A stretch of DNA of 47,442 nt, from positions 1 to 47,442 of the forward strand of contig CADCSY010000096.1 of the NCBI GenBank assembly GCA_902805555.1. The letters run 5' to 3'. The position numbers were made by a program, and so were the translations under genes. Position 1 is the first letter of the stretch. Every line of letters begins with the position of its first letter. Shown here piece after piece: positions 38,407-46,425 of this stretch. This DNA comes from an uncultured Acidimicrobiales bacterium (GTDB lineage: Bacteria > Actinomycetota > Acidimicrobiia > Acidimicrobiales > CADCSY01). Under the pieces are notes generated by a model. That model had not been told where the DNA came from and did not search any database. It saw only the letters and a list, made by a program, of their open reading frames with translations.

Positions 38407-40530
38407 TCAGAACGCGAGGATGGACCTGACCGCGGCAGCGATGTCGTCGGACTGCGGCAGCGTCGCCCGCTCGAGCGTCGGCTCGTACGGGACGTGGTTG
38501 TCCTTGGCGGCGACCCGGCGCACGGGCGCGTCGAGGTCGCCGAAGCAGGCATCCCCCACCCAGGCGGCCACCTCCGCGCCGAAGCCGCAGGTCAGCACGT
38601 CCTCGTGCACGACGAGGCAGCGGCCGGTGCGGGACACCGAGTCGGCGACCAGCTCCCGGTCCCAGGGGACGAGCGACCGCAGGTCGACGATCTCCACGGA
38701 GGCACCGTCGGCCTCGACGAGCGCAGCGGCCTGGCGGGAGCGCTCGACGGTGGCGCCGTAGGTGACGACGGTGACGTCGGTCCCGGGCCGGACGATGGCG
38801 CCCCGGCCGAAGGGGACCACGTACCCCTCGGGCGGGTACGGGTCCCGGGCGTAGGGCTGGCGGAGCAGGTGCTTGTGCTCGAGCATGAGCACGGGGTCCT
38901 GGCAGGTGAAGGCGTAGCGCAGCAGCCCGACCACGTCCCTCGCCCGTGACGGGAAGGCGATGAGCAGGCCGGGGACGTGGGCGAAGATCGACTCGCCGCA
39001 CTGGCTGTGCCAGATCGACCCCCCGGTGAGGTAGCCGCCGATCGGGACCCGGATCACCAACGGGCAGGTGAAGGCCCCGTTCGAGCGCCACCGGATGGTG
39101 GCCGCCTCGCTCTTGATCTGCTGCATGGCGGGCCAGATGTAGTCGAAGAACTGGATCTCCACCGCCGGACGCAGGCCCCGCAGCGCCTGGCCGACCCCGC
39201 GACCGACGATGTTCGCCTCGGCCAGGGGCGCGTTGTAGCAGCGGGCCATGCCGAAGGACTTCTGGAGCCCGAGCGTCGTCCCGAAGACGCCGCCCTTGCC
39301 CTCGACGTCGGCCAGCACGTCCTCGCGGGCGTCTGCGACGTCCTCCCCGAAGACCCGGATGCGCTCGTCCGCGGCCATGGCCTCGTGGAGGGCGAGTCGG
39401 ATGGCCTCGCCGAAGCCGACGGGCGTGCCGGGCTCCCACCCGGCGGGGACCAGCTCGGGGGTCGCCACGTGCGGGAGGTCGACCACGTGGTCACCGACCG
39501 TCGCCGGGTCGGGGCGGGGGGCGGCAAGGGCCAGGCGGGCGGCTCCGGCCACGTCCGCCTTCGCGGCGGCTTCGATCTCGTCGGCCCGGGCGTCGTCGAG
39601 GACCCCCGCCTCGACGAGCTCCATGCGCAGCCGCGCGATCGGGTCGAGCGACCGCTCCACGTCGAGCTCGTCCGCCGAGCGGTACTTGCTCTGGGTGTCG
39701 GCCGCGGAGTGGGAGTAGGGGCGGGTGACGGTGGCGTGGATGAGCGCCGGGCCCTCGCTGGCCCGGACCCTGGCGATGGCGGCAGCCGCCCGCTCCCGCA
39801 CCTCGAAGTAGTCGGTCCCGTCGATGCGGTGCACCGCCAGGCCGCGGAAGCCCTGCACGAGCTCGGCCACCGGCGCCGACTGCTGGTCCGAGGAGGGGAC
39901 GGAGATGGCGTAGCCGTTGTCCGCGACCACGAACAGGACGGGGAGGTGGAGCGTGCACGCCGTGTTGAGGCTCTCCCAGAACTCGCCCTCGCTCGTGGCC
40001 CCCTCGCCGAGGCTGACGTAGGTCACCTCGTCGCCCTGGGCCGTGCACCCGGGCAGGTGCGGCCGACGGGAGATGTAGCGGGCGGCCTCCGCGCACCCGA
40101 CGGCGGGGATGCACTGGCTCCCGGTGGGGCTCGACTGGGTGACGACGTGCCTGTCGGCGAAGCCCCAGTGGGAGGGCATCTGCCGTCCGCCGGACGCAGG
40201 GTCGGCGGAGGAGCCGACCGCCTGCAGGAGGATCTCGTAGGGCGTCACGCCGAGGCCGAGCATGAGGGCCTGGTCGCGGTAGTACGGGAAGAACCAGTCG
40301 TGGCCGGGGCGGAGCAGGCGGGCGAGGCCGAGCAGGAGCGCCTCGTGCCCTGCTCCCGAGATCTGGAAGAAGACCCGGCTCTGCTTCTGCAGGCCGATCT
40401 CGCGGTCGTCGAGCGCCCGGGAGGTGCACGCCAGGCGGAGGTCCTCGAGGAGCTCGGCATGGGGGATGCCCCGGTGGAGCGCCGCTCCCGCTCCTCCCTC
40501 GGTGGCCGGGCCGTCGGTGAGCGTGGTCAG
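38407..40530 (-). CDS. 2-oxoacid dehydrogenase E1, alpha and beta subunits fused
   Basis: 707 residues if it starts at CTG 40530. It is a thiamine-diphosphate enzyme that decarboxylates pyruvate or branched-chain 2-oxoacids and passes acyl groups to an E2. E1-alpha spans about 1-340 (GHEALLLGLARLLRPGHDWF, PYYRDQALMLGLG, the ThDP motif GEGATSEGEFWESLN through DNGYAISVP), E1-beta about 370-700 (GEDVADAREDVLADVEGKGG, QSLN-equivalent IVGRGVGQALRG, HSQCGESIFAHVPGL, EHKHLLRQPYARD). There is no ATG, GTG or TTG between the upstream stop and the conserved alpha N-terminus; CTG 40530 is 5 nt after GGAGG. The first ATG (40263) would delete conserved residues. The substrate is likely branched-chain; no E2 or E3 is nearby. 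Confidence 0.85.
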   Translation of the reverse strand: MTTLTDGPATEGGAGAALHRGIPHAELLEDLRLACTSRALDDREIGLQKQSRVFFQISGAGHEALLLGLARLLRPGHDWFFPYYRDQALMLGLGVTPYEILLQAVGSSADPASGGRQMPSHWGFADRHVVTQSSPTGSQCIPAVGCAEAARYISRRPHLPGCTAQGDEVTYVSLGEGATSEGEFWESLNTACTLHLPVLFVVADNGYAISVPSSDQQSAPVAELVQGFRGLAVHRIDGTDYFEVRERAAAAIARVRASEGPALIHATVTRPYSHSAADTQSKYRSADELDVERSLDPIARLRMELVEAGVLDDARADEIEAAAKADVAGAARLALAAPRPDPATVGDHVVDLPHVATPELVPAGWEPGTPVGFGEAIRLALHEAMAADERIRVFGEDVADAREDVLADVEGKGGVFGTTLGLQKSFGMARCYNAPLAEANIVGRGVGQALRGLRPAVEIQFFDYIWPAMQQIKSEAATIRWRSNGAFTCPLVIRVPIGGYLTGGSIWHSQCGESIFAHVPGLLIAFPSRARDVVGLLRYAFTCQDPVLMLEHKHLLRQPYARDPYPPEGYVVPFGRGAIVRPGTDVTVVTYGATVERSRQAAALVEADGASVEIVDLRSLVPWDRELVADSVSRTGRCLVVHEDVLTCGFGAEVAAWVGDACFGDLDAPVRRVAAKDNHVPYEPTLERATLPQSDDIAAAVRSILAF

Positions 40531-40908
40531 GTGGACCTCCGGGCAGTCGTGGAGCCGCCGGTCGCAGCCGCGACGCGGTCAGCGTTCACCACATCACGAG
40601 GAACCTACGGCACATCGGCGCCCGGGGGACGGCGCCACCTGCTCGGCGGACGTGCGGGCTGCGAACGTGGCCGAACATCCCGTCGTGGACCGGCGGTCGG
40701 GCTGCCTACACTCGCCTTGGCGGTCACCAGCGGTCAGGGGTCGCACGAGCGGACTAGTCCACCCGGGCGCAGCAATGGCTCGGACGGGCCATGGTCAGCT
40801 TTTCCGGTCACACGTACCTTTCGGGTTACAACCGGACAGACCCGCCAGGGGGCGCATTCGCACCCATCGACCTCGCTGCGTCATCCGCCCCCCACAAACG
40901 GAGACCAG
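40531..40908. other. Divergent promoter region between the E1 gene and bldC
   Basis: About 378 nt without a gene. A TACACT (40707-40712) and a TACCTT (40815-40820, with TGGTCA 17 nt before it at 40792-40797) could be -10 boxes for bldC. The pentamer GGTCA occurs four times on the plus strand (40722, 40732, 40793, 40806). The part from 40795 to 40850 is less GC-rich than its surroundings. The leader of bldC would be about 80 nt and ends in GGAGA. Confidence 0.5.
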
Positions 40909-41136
40909 ATGGCCCCCAACCAGGACGACGACGCCCCCGAACGCCTCCTCACACCTTCCGAGGTGGCCAGGATGTTCCGGGTCAACCCGAAGACCGTCAC
41001 TCGCTGGGCCCGCGCCGGCAAGCTCAACGCCATCCGCACGCTCGGCGGCCACCGCCGCTTCCGGGCGTCCGAGATCGAACGTCTCCTCCGGGAGATGTCG
41101 ACCGGCCAGGAAGACGCCCCTCCCACGGCGTCCTGA
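40909..41136 (+). CDS. bldC: BldC-like small MerR-type DNA-binding protein
   Basis: 75 residues. A single winged-helix domain of the MerR type: LLTPSEVARMFRVNPKTVTRWARAGKLN, then AIRTLGGHRRFRASEIERLL. It is almost word for word like Streptomyces BldC, which binds direct repeats head-to-tail and times the onset of development. There is no effector domain. The ATG follows GGAGA at 7 nt. It is monocistronic, followed after about 60 nt by the malic enzyme gene, which has its own promoter. Related excisionase-type proteins are a remote alternative. Confidence 0.88.
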   Translation: MAPNQDDDAPERLLTPSEVARMFRVNPKTVTRWARAGKLNAIRTLGGHRRFRASEIERLLREMSTGQEDAPPTAS

Positions 41137-41184
41137 CGACGTCGGTCCCCGGGAGCACGTTCCGTGCGGCCGCACCGGCGTGGC

Positions 41185-41190
41185 TAGGTT
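41185..41190 (+). promoter_or_regulatory. -10 box of the malic enzyme gene, leaderless geometry
   Basis: TAGGTT is separated by 6 nt from the ATG at 41197, with no ribosome binding site between them. Confidence 0.6.
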
Positions 41191-41196
41191 GCCGCC

Positions 41197-42642
41197 ATGG
41201 CAGCGACGAACGCGGCGTACTCGGTCAGGATCCGCGTGGAGGTCGAGAACGAGCCCGGTTCGCTCGGCCGGCTCGCGACGGCGATCGGCACCGCAGGCGG
41301 CAACATCACGGCGCTCGACATCGTCGAGGCATCGGGCGCCCGGATCATCCAGGACGTCAGCGTCGACGCCCGTGACGACGTCCACGCCGACGAGGTGGCC
41401 GCCGCCGTGCACGCCCTCGACGGCATCTCCGTCCGCAGCGTCCGGGACCGGACCTTCCTGCTGCACGACGGCGGCAAGATCGAGGTCCGGTCGCGCATCC
41501 CCCTGAAGGACCGGGCCGACCTCTCGATGGCGTACACGCCCGGGGTCGCCCGGATCTGCAACGCCATCGCCGAGGAGCCAGACGAGGTCCACAAGCTCAC
41601 CATCAAGAAGAACAGCGTGGCGATCGTGACCGACGGCACCGCCGTCCTCGGCCTCGGCGACATCGGACCAGAGGCCTCGCTGCCCGTCATGGAGGGCAAG
41701 GCGCTGCTGTTCAAGGAGTTCGCGGGGATCGACGCGTTCCCGATCTGCCTACGCGTCGACCGCAGCGACGACCCCGACGGCGCCCGGGGGGCCGACCAGC
41801 TCGTCGAGGCGGTCGAGCGGCTCTCGCCGGTGTTCGGTGGCGTGAACCTCGAGGACATCGCCGCCCCCCGGTGCTTCGAGGTGGAGGAGCGGCTCCAGGC
41901 CAGCCTCGACATCCCGATCTTCCACGACGACCAGCACGGGACCGCCGTCGTCGTGCTGGCGGCGCTCCGCAACAGCCTCAAGATCGTGGGCAAGGAGATG
42001 GCCGACCTCAAGGTCGTGATCGCGGGGGTGGGGGCGGCCGGCGTCGCCATCGCCAAGATCCTCCTCCAGGCCGGGGTGCAGAACGTGATCGGCATCGACC
42101 GCAAGGGCGCCGTCTACCAGAGCCGCAGCGACCTCAACGCCTCGAAGCGGTGGTTCGCCGAGCACACCAACCCGGAGCACCGGACCGGGGCGCTCCACGA
42201 GGTCATGCCCGGGGCGGACGTGTTCGTGGGGGTGAGCGGCCCTGGCCTCCTGCTGCGCGACGACCTCCGGGTGATGCACAAGGACCCGATCGTGTTCGCG
42301 CTCGCCAACCCCGACCCGGAGATCCTGCCGGAGGCGGCCATGGGGATGGCGACCGTCATCGCCACCGGTCGCAGCGACTACCCGAACCAGATCAACAACG
42401 TCCTGTGCTTCCCCGGCATCTTCAGGGGAGCCCTCGACGCCGGAGCGACCTGCATCACCGAGGGCATGAAGCTGGCTGCCGCCGACGCCATCGCCAGCGC
42501 GGTGTCGGACGACGAGCTGTCGGCCAGCTACATCGTCCCGAGCGTGTTCAACAAGCGGGTGGTCGAGCTCGTCGCCAGCGGGGTGGCGGCGGCTGCCGCC
42601 GGCGAGGGGGTCCTCCGTTCCCCCGGCACCCCGACGAGCTGA
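41197..42642 (+). CDS. Malic enzyme with N-terminal ACT domain
   Basis: 481 residues. It oxidatively decarboxylates malate to pyruvate with NAD(P)+. Residues 8-85 form an ACT domain (VRIRVEVENEPGSLGRLATA, GGNITALDIVEA), a small-molecule sensor found on many actinobacterial malic enzymes and likely allosteric. The catalytic part has the signature YTPGVARICNAI, the metal site FHDDQHGTAVVVLAAL, the Rossmann motif VIAGVGAAGVAIAKILLQAG and FALANPDPEILPEAA. It is of the short (MaeB-like) group. The ATG is 6 nt after a -10 box. A pyruvate role connects it loosely to the E1 enzyme nearby; that is inference. NAD versus NADP preference cannot be read safely. Confidence 0.95.
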   Translation: MAATNAAYSVRIRVEVENEPGSLGRLATAIGTAGGNITALDIVEASGARIIQDVSVDARDDVHADEVAAAVHALDGISVRSVRDRTFLLHDGGKIEVRSRIPLKDRADLSMAYTPGVARICNAIAEEPDEVHKLTIKKNSVAIVTDGTAVLGLGDIGPEASLPVMEGKALLFKEFAGIDAFPICLRVDRSDDPDGARGADQLVEAVERLSPVFGGVNLEDIAAPRCFEVEERLQASLDIPIFHDDQHGTAVVVLAALRNSLKIVGKEMADLKVVIAGVGAAGVAIAKILLQAGVQNVIGIDRKGAVYQSRSDLNASKRWFAEHTNPEHRTGALHEVMPGADVFVGVSGPGLLLRDDLRVMHKDPIVFALANPDPEILPEAAMGMATVIATGRSDYPNQINNVLCFPGIFRGALDAGATCITEGMKLAAADAIASAVSDDELSASYIVPSVFNKRVVELVASGVAAAAAGEGVLRSPGTPTS

Positions 42643-42965
42643 GGTGCACCCCGGCTGAGGTGATCGTCGCCCCGCCGCAGCCTCGACGGGCGGGGGCGCC
42701 CACGGGGCCGGTCTCGGCCGCACCGAGAGCTCGTCGGACGACCCCTCCGAGGGACCGCCACGGCCGGAACCACGATGCGTGCCGGTACCCTTGAGCGCTG
42801 CTGGCGAGGCGCCGGCCGTCCCCCCTCCGGACCCGATGTCTGCCAGCGACGTTCAGCGGGCAAGCAAGAAGGCCTGTGCACGGGTCGGCCACCGGCTCGC
42901 TGCCACCCATCGCCTGAGGTCCTGGTCTTCGCCGGGCGCCGAACGTCCACCCCTGGAGGGGACCC
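42643..42965 (+). promoter_or_regulatory. Promoter and long leader of the ole operon
   Basis: About 320 nt without a gene. TACCCT (42786-42791) is a good -10, giving a leader of about 168 nt. The leader can pair GCTGGC near 42800 with GCCAGC near 42842, and at its end CCCC (42950-42953) with GGGG (42958-42961) across the ribosome binding site GGAGGGG of oleA. The long leader may regulate translation; I could not match it to a known riboswitch class. Confidence 0.45.
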
Positions 42966-43997
42966 GTGCCGAACCCCGTGCAACGCTACGAGCAGGTCGT
43001 CGTGAGCGGCCTCGCCCACGTCGACGCACCCGTCCGGGTGACCTCGGCGGAGCTCGAGGAGCAGATCGCGCCGACGCTCGCCCGGTTCGGGCTGTCGTCG
43101 GGCACGCTCGAGTCGCTCTCCGGCATCGTCGAGCGGCGGATGTGGGAGCCGGGGGCCACGCCGTCCTCGGTGAGCACCGAGGCGGCCCGGCGCCTGCTCG
43201 CCACCAGCCCGGTGGACGTCTCCGACATCGGGGCGCTGGTGAACACCTCGGTCGACCGGGACTTCGTCGAGCCGTCGACCGCCTGCATCGTGCACGCCAA
43301 CCTCGGCCTGCCCCCCGAGGCCATCAACTTCGACGTCGGCAACGCGTGCCTGGGCTTCCTGAACGGCATGGCCCTCGTCGCCGGGATGATCGAGCGGGGC
43401 GACGTCGACCACGGCCTCGTCGTCGACGGTGAGGGCAGCCGCTTCGTGACCGAGGCGACCATCGCCCGCCTCGCCGACCCTGCGGTCGACAAGCGCACGT
43501 TCAGGGAGTCGATCGCCACCCTCACCCTGGGGTCGGGCTCGGCCGCCATGCTCCTGTCGCGCGCCGACATGGTCGAGGGCGGCCACCCGTTCCGCGGGTT
43601 CATCAGCCGCGCCGCCACCCAGCACCACGAGCTCTGTCGGGGTCAGTTCGACGACATGCGGACCGACACCCGACGGCTGCTCTCCGCCGGCATCACGCTC
43701 GCCCGGGACTCCTACAAGGAGGCGGTCGAGGCCTTCGACCTCAGCAACGAGGCGGTGGCGCTCTACGCCATCCACCAGGTGAGCCGCGTCCACTCCCGGC
43801 AGGTGGTCGAGACCCTCGGCCTCGACCCCGACAAGGTGCCGCTGCTGTACCCGAACTTCGGCAACATCGGCCCCGCCGGCCTCGTGATCACCCTCTCGAA
43901 GGCGGTGGAGGCCGGCCGCCTGACGGCGGGCGACCGGGTGGCGATGATGGGCGTGGGCAGCGGCCTCAACGCCGGGCTCGCCGACATCGAGTGGTAG
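42966..43997 (+). CDS. oleA: OleA, acyl-CoA head-to-head condensing thiolase
   Basis: 343 residues. OleA joins two fatty acyl-CoAs by a non-decarboxylative Claisen condensation to a 2-alkyl-3-ketoacyl product. It is a thiolase/KAS III-like enzyme. The catalytic Cys128 is in NFDVGNACLGFLNG, His270 in YAIHQVSRVH and Asn300 in PNFGNIGPAG. The OleA-specific general base is Glu102 in DFVEPSTACI. Spacing between these four (26, 142 and 30) is exactly that of E117, C143, H285 and N315 in Xanthomonas OleA, which separates it from FabH. GTG start with GGAGGGG 5-11 nt upstream. Its stop overlaps the oleB start. Confidence 0.95.
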   Translation: MPNPVQRYEQVVVSGLAHVDAPVRVTSAELEEQIAPTLARFGLSSGTLESLSGIVERRMWEPGATPSSVSTEAARRLLATSPVDVSDIGALVNTSVDRDFVEPSTACIVHANLGLPPEAINFDVGNACLGFLNGMALVAGMIERGDVDHGLVVDGEGSRFVTEATIARLADPAVDKRTFRESIATLTLGSGSAAMLLSRADMVEGGHPFRGFISRAATQHHELCRGQFDDMRTDTRRLLSAGITLARDSYKEAVEAFDLSNEAVALYAIHQVSRVHSRQVVETLGLDPDKVPLLYPNFGNIGPAGLVITLSKAVEAGRLTAGDRVAMMGVGSGLNAGLADIEW

Positions 43998-44845
43998 CCA
44001 CCGCGACGCTCGACCTCGACGGGCTGGCCTACCGCTACGTCGACGAGGGGACCGGCCACCCGGTGGTGATGGTCCACGGCAACCCCTCGTGGTCGTACAT
44101 GTACCGCAAGCTCGTCGCCGCCCTCAGCGGGGAGCACCGGACGATCGCGCCCGACCACATCGGCATGGGTCGCTCGGACGCCCCGCCCCGGTCCCGCTAC
44201 CCCTACGACCTCGCCCGCCGCGTCGAGGACTTCACCCGGTTCATGGACTCCCTCGAGCTGGGTGAGCCGGTCACGCTCGTGGTGCACGACTGGGGCGGGA
44301 TGATCGGCCTGGCCTGGGCGGTCGAGCACCCGGAGCGGGTGGCGCGGCTGGTGCTGCTGAACACGGCGGCGTTCCCCCTGCCGGCCCACAAGAGGCTGCC
44401 GCTGTCGTTGCAGCTGGCCCGAACACCCTTCGTCGGCGAGCTCCTCGTCAGGGGGGCGAACGCCTTCGCCATCGGCGCCACCGTCCTCGGCGTGCGGCGG
44501 GGGCGGATGCCGAAGGCCGTCCGCCAGGGCTACCTGGCGCCCTACTCGTCGTGGGGGCGGCGCCTCGGCATCAACCAGTTCCTGCAGGACATCCCGGTCG
44601 AGCCCTCGCACCCGTCCTACCCGGTGGTCGAGGCCACCGGGGAGCGCCTCGACCGGCTGGGCTCGATCCCCACGCTGATCTGCTGGGGCACGAAGGACCC
44701 CGTCTTCGACCTCGACTACCTCGGTGAGTGGGAGCGTCGGCTCCCCCAGGCCGAGGTGCACCGGGTCGACGCCGGTCACTTCGTCCTCGAGGACGCGCCC
44801 GACGTCGTGGTGCCCCTGATCGAGGGGTTCCTCGCCAGGACATGA
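43991..44845 (+). CDS. oleB: OleB, beta-lactone decarboxylase (haloalkane dehalogenase-like)
   Basis: 284 residues. OleB splits CO2 from the beta-lactone made by OleC to give the cis-olefin. It has the alpha/beta-hydrolase fold of haloalkane dehalogenases: oxyanion-side HGNPSWSYMYR (Asn31), nucleophile Asp100 in LVVHDWGGMIG, acid in WGTKDPVFDLD and His263 in VDAGHFVLED. By family alone it could be called a dehalogenase; the operon context decides for OleB. GTG start at 43991 overlaps the oleA stop by 7 nt; its own stop overlaps oleC (ATGA). It is a separate gene, not fused to OleC as reported for several other actinobacteria. Confidence 0.93.
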   Translation: MVATATLDLDGLAYRYVDEGTGHPVVMVHGNPSWSYMYRKLVAALSGEHRTIAPDHIGMGRSDAPPRSRYPYDLARRVEDFTRFMDSLELGEPVTLVVHDWGGMIGLAWAVEHPERVARLVLLNTAAFPLPAHKRLPLSLQLARTPFVGELLVRGANAFAIGATVLGVRRGRMPKAVRQGYLAPYSSWGRRLGINQFLQDIPVEPSHPSYPVVEATGERLDRLGSIPTLICWGTKDPVFDLDYLGEWERRLPQAEVHRVDAGHFVLEDAPDVVVPLIEGFLART

Positions 44846-46425
44846 CCCGGATCCTCGACGGGCTCGACGAGGCGGCGCGGCTCCGACCGAACGTGGCCGC
44901 CACGCTCCTCCCCCGCGGTCGAGGGGGACGCGGCGCCAGCGGCTACCGGGCCACGACCTTCGGGCAGCTCCAGCACCGGAGCGACGTGCTGGCGGCCGGG
45001 CTGACCGCCGCCGGTGCCACAGCAGGAGCGAAGGTGGCGCTGCTCGTGCCACCCGGGGACGACTTCTTCGCCCTGAGCTTCGCCCTCCTCAAGGCGGGAG
45101 CCGTGCCCGTCCTGATCGACCCGGGCATCGGCACCGACAGGCTCCGGCGCTGCCTCGCCGAGGCGGCGCCCGAAGCCTTCATCGGGTCGGCCAAGGCCCA
45201 CCTGGCGAGGGCGCTGCTCCGCTGGGCACCCGGTGCCCGGCGCCTGTCCGTCCGGCGCCTCGAGCGGGCCGGCCGGGGCCTGCTGCCGTACGTGGCCACG
45301 CCCAGGCCGGACGACGAAACGGCCGCTGTGCTCTTCACCACCGGCAGCACCGGGCCCCCGAAGGGCGTCGAGTACCGCCACCCGCACTTCGCCTCCCAGG
45401 TCAGGTCCCTCCGGGCCCTGTACGACCTCCGCCCCGACGAGGTGAGCCTGGCCACCTTCCCGCCCTTCGCGCTCTTCGGGCCTGCGCTCGGCCTCACCAC
45501 GGTGATCCCCCGGATGGACGCCACCCGCCCTGCGTCCGCCGATCCCAACGAGATCGTCGACGCCGCCACCGCCTTCTCCGCCTCGGTGATGTTCGGGTCG
45601 CCCGCCCTGCTGCGCACGCTCGGGCGACACGGCCGCCGCTCGGGTGACCGCCTGCCGGCAATGCGCACGGTCGTCTCGGCCGGCGCACCCGTCCCCGAGC
45701 CGGTGGTCGAGGACGTGGTGGCGATGATCGGCGCCGGAGGGCGGGTGGTCACCCCCTACGGGGCGACCGAGGCGCTCCCGGTCTCCTCGATCGCCTCCGA
45801 GGAGCTGCTCGGCCTCCCGCCCCGGCCCCGCCGGGGGGTCTGCGTCGGCCGGCCTGCCCCCGACGTCGAGGTGGCCGTCATCCCCGTCACCGACGGCCCC
45901 CTGCCCCGGCTCCCCGAACCCGTCCCGGGAGGGACCATCGGCGAGATCGTGGTGCAGGGGCCCGTGGTCACGGCCGGCTACCTGGGCCGTCCGGACGCGG
46001 TGGCCCTCGCCAAGACGGACTGGGACGGGCGGCTGGCGCACCGCATGGGTGACCTCGGGTGGTTCGACGCCGACGGCAGGCTCTGGTTCTGCGGGAGGGT
46101 CGCCCACCGCGTGGTCACGGCCGAGGGCACGCTGTTCCCGCTCCCGTGCGAAGAGGTCTTCGCCGTGCACCCCCGGGTGGCGCGCGCTGCGCTCGTCGGC
46201 ATCGGCCCGCGCGGCGAGCAGCAGCCCGTCCTCTGCGTCGAGGTCGAGCCCGGCTCCCCGCCGGACGACCGCCTCACCGACGAGCTCCTCGCCCTCGGCG
46301 CCCGCCACCCCGACACGAGGGGCATCCGGACGGTCCGGTACCACCCCGGCTTCCCGGTCGACGCGCGCCACAACGCCAAGGTCGGCTACGAGGAGCTGAC
46401 CAGGTGGGTGGAGGAGCACCCGTGA
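44842..46425 (+). CDS. oleC: OleC, beta-lactone synthetase
   Basis: 527 residues. OleC is an AMP-forming (ANL superfamily) enzyme that converts the beta-hydroxy acid from OleD into a beta-lactone. The adenylation motif is LFTTGSTGPPKGVEYRH, followed by later core motifs VTPYGATEALPVSSI, GDLGWFDADGRLWFCGR and a C-terminal subdomain with FPVDARHNAKVGYEEL, where the conserved late Lys sits. It is not preceded by an acyl-carrier domain. The ATG overlaps the oleB stop; oleD follows with a GTGA overlap. General fatty acyl-CoA ligase is the alternative by family; position in the operon argues for OleC. Confidence 0.94.
   Translation: MTRILDGLDEAARLRPNVAATLLPRGRGGRGASGYRATTFGQLQHRSDVLAAGLTAAGATAGAKVALLVPPGDDFFALSFALLKAGAVPVLIDPGIGTDRLRRCLAEAAPEAFIGSAKAHLARALLRWAPGARRLSVRRLERAGRGLLPYVATPRPDDETAAVLFTTGSTGPPKGVEYRHPHFASQVRSLRALYDLRPDEVSLATFPPFALFGPALGLTTVIPRMDATRPASADPNEIVDAATAFSASVMFGSPALLRTLGRHGRRSGDRLPAMRTVVSAGAPVPEPVVEDVVAMIGAGGRVVTPYGATEALPVSSIASEELLGLPPRPRRGVCVGRPAPDVEVAVIPVTDGPLPRLPEPVPGGTIGEIVVQGPVVTAGYLGRPDAVALAKTDWDGRLAHRMGDLGWFDADGRLWFCGRVAHRVVTAEGTLFPLPCEEVFAVHPRVARAALVGIGPRGEQQPVLCVEVEPGSPPDDRLTDELLALGARHPDTRGIRTVRYHPGFPVDARHNAKVGYEELTRWVEEHP

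Noticed and set aside
42786-42965. Known riboswitch class (c-di-GMP, cobalamin, ydaO) in the ole leader
   Set aside because: I looked for core consensus segments of these classes and did not find them; only generic GC-rich pairing is visible.
42836-43432. Open frame from ATG 42836 through the ole leader and into oleA
   Set aside because: It overlaps oleA in another frame, and its translation turns into Arg-rich low complexity where oleA is strongly conserved.
43991-44845. Haloalkane dehalogenase as the function of the alpha/beta-hydrolase gene
   Set aside because: The fold and nucleophile fit, but the gene overlaps oleA and oleC; in that context the homologous enzyme is the OleB beta-lactone decarboxylase.
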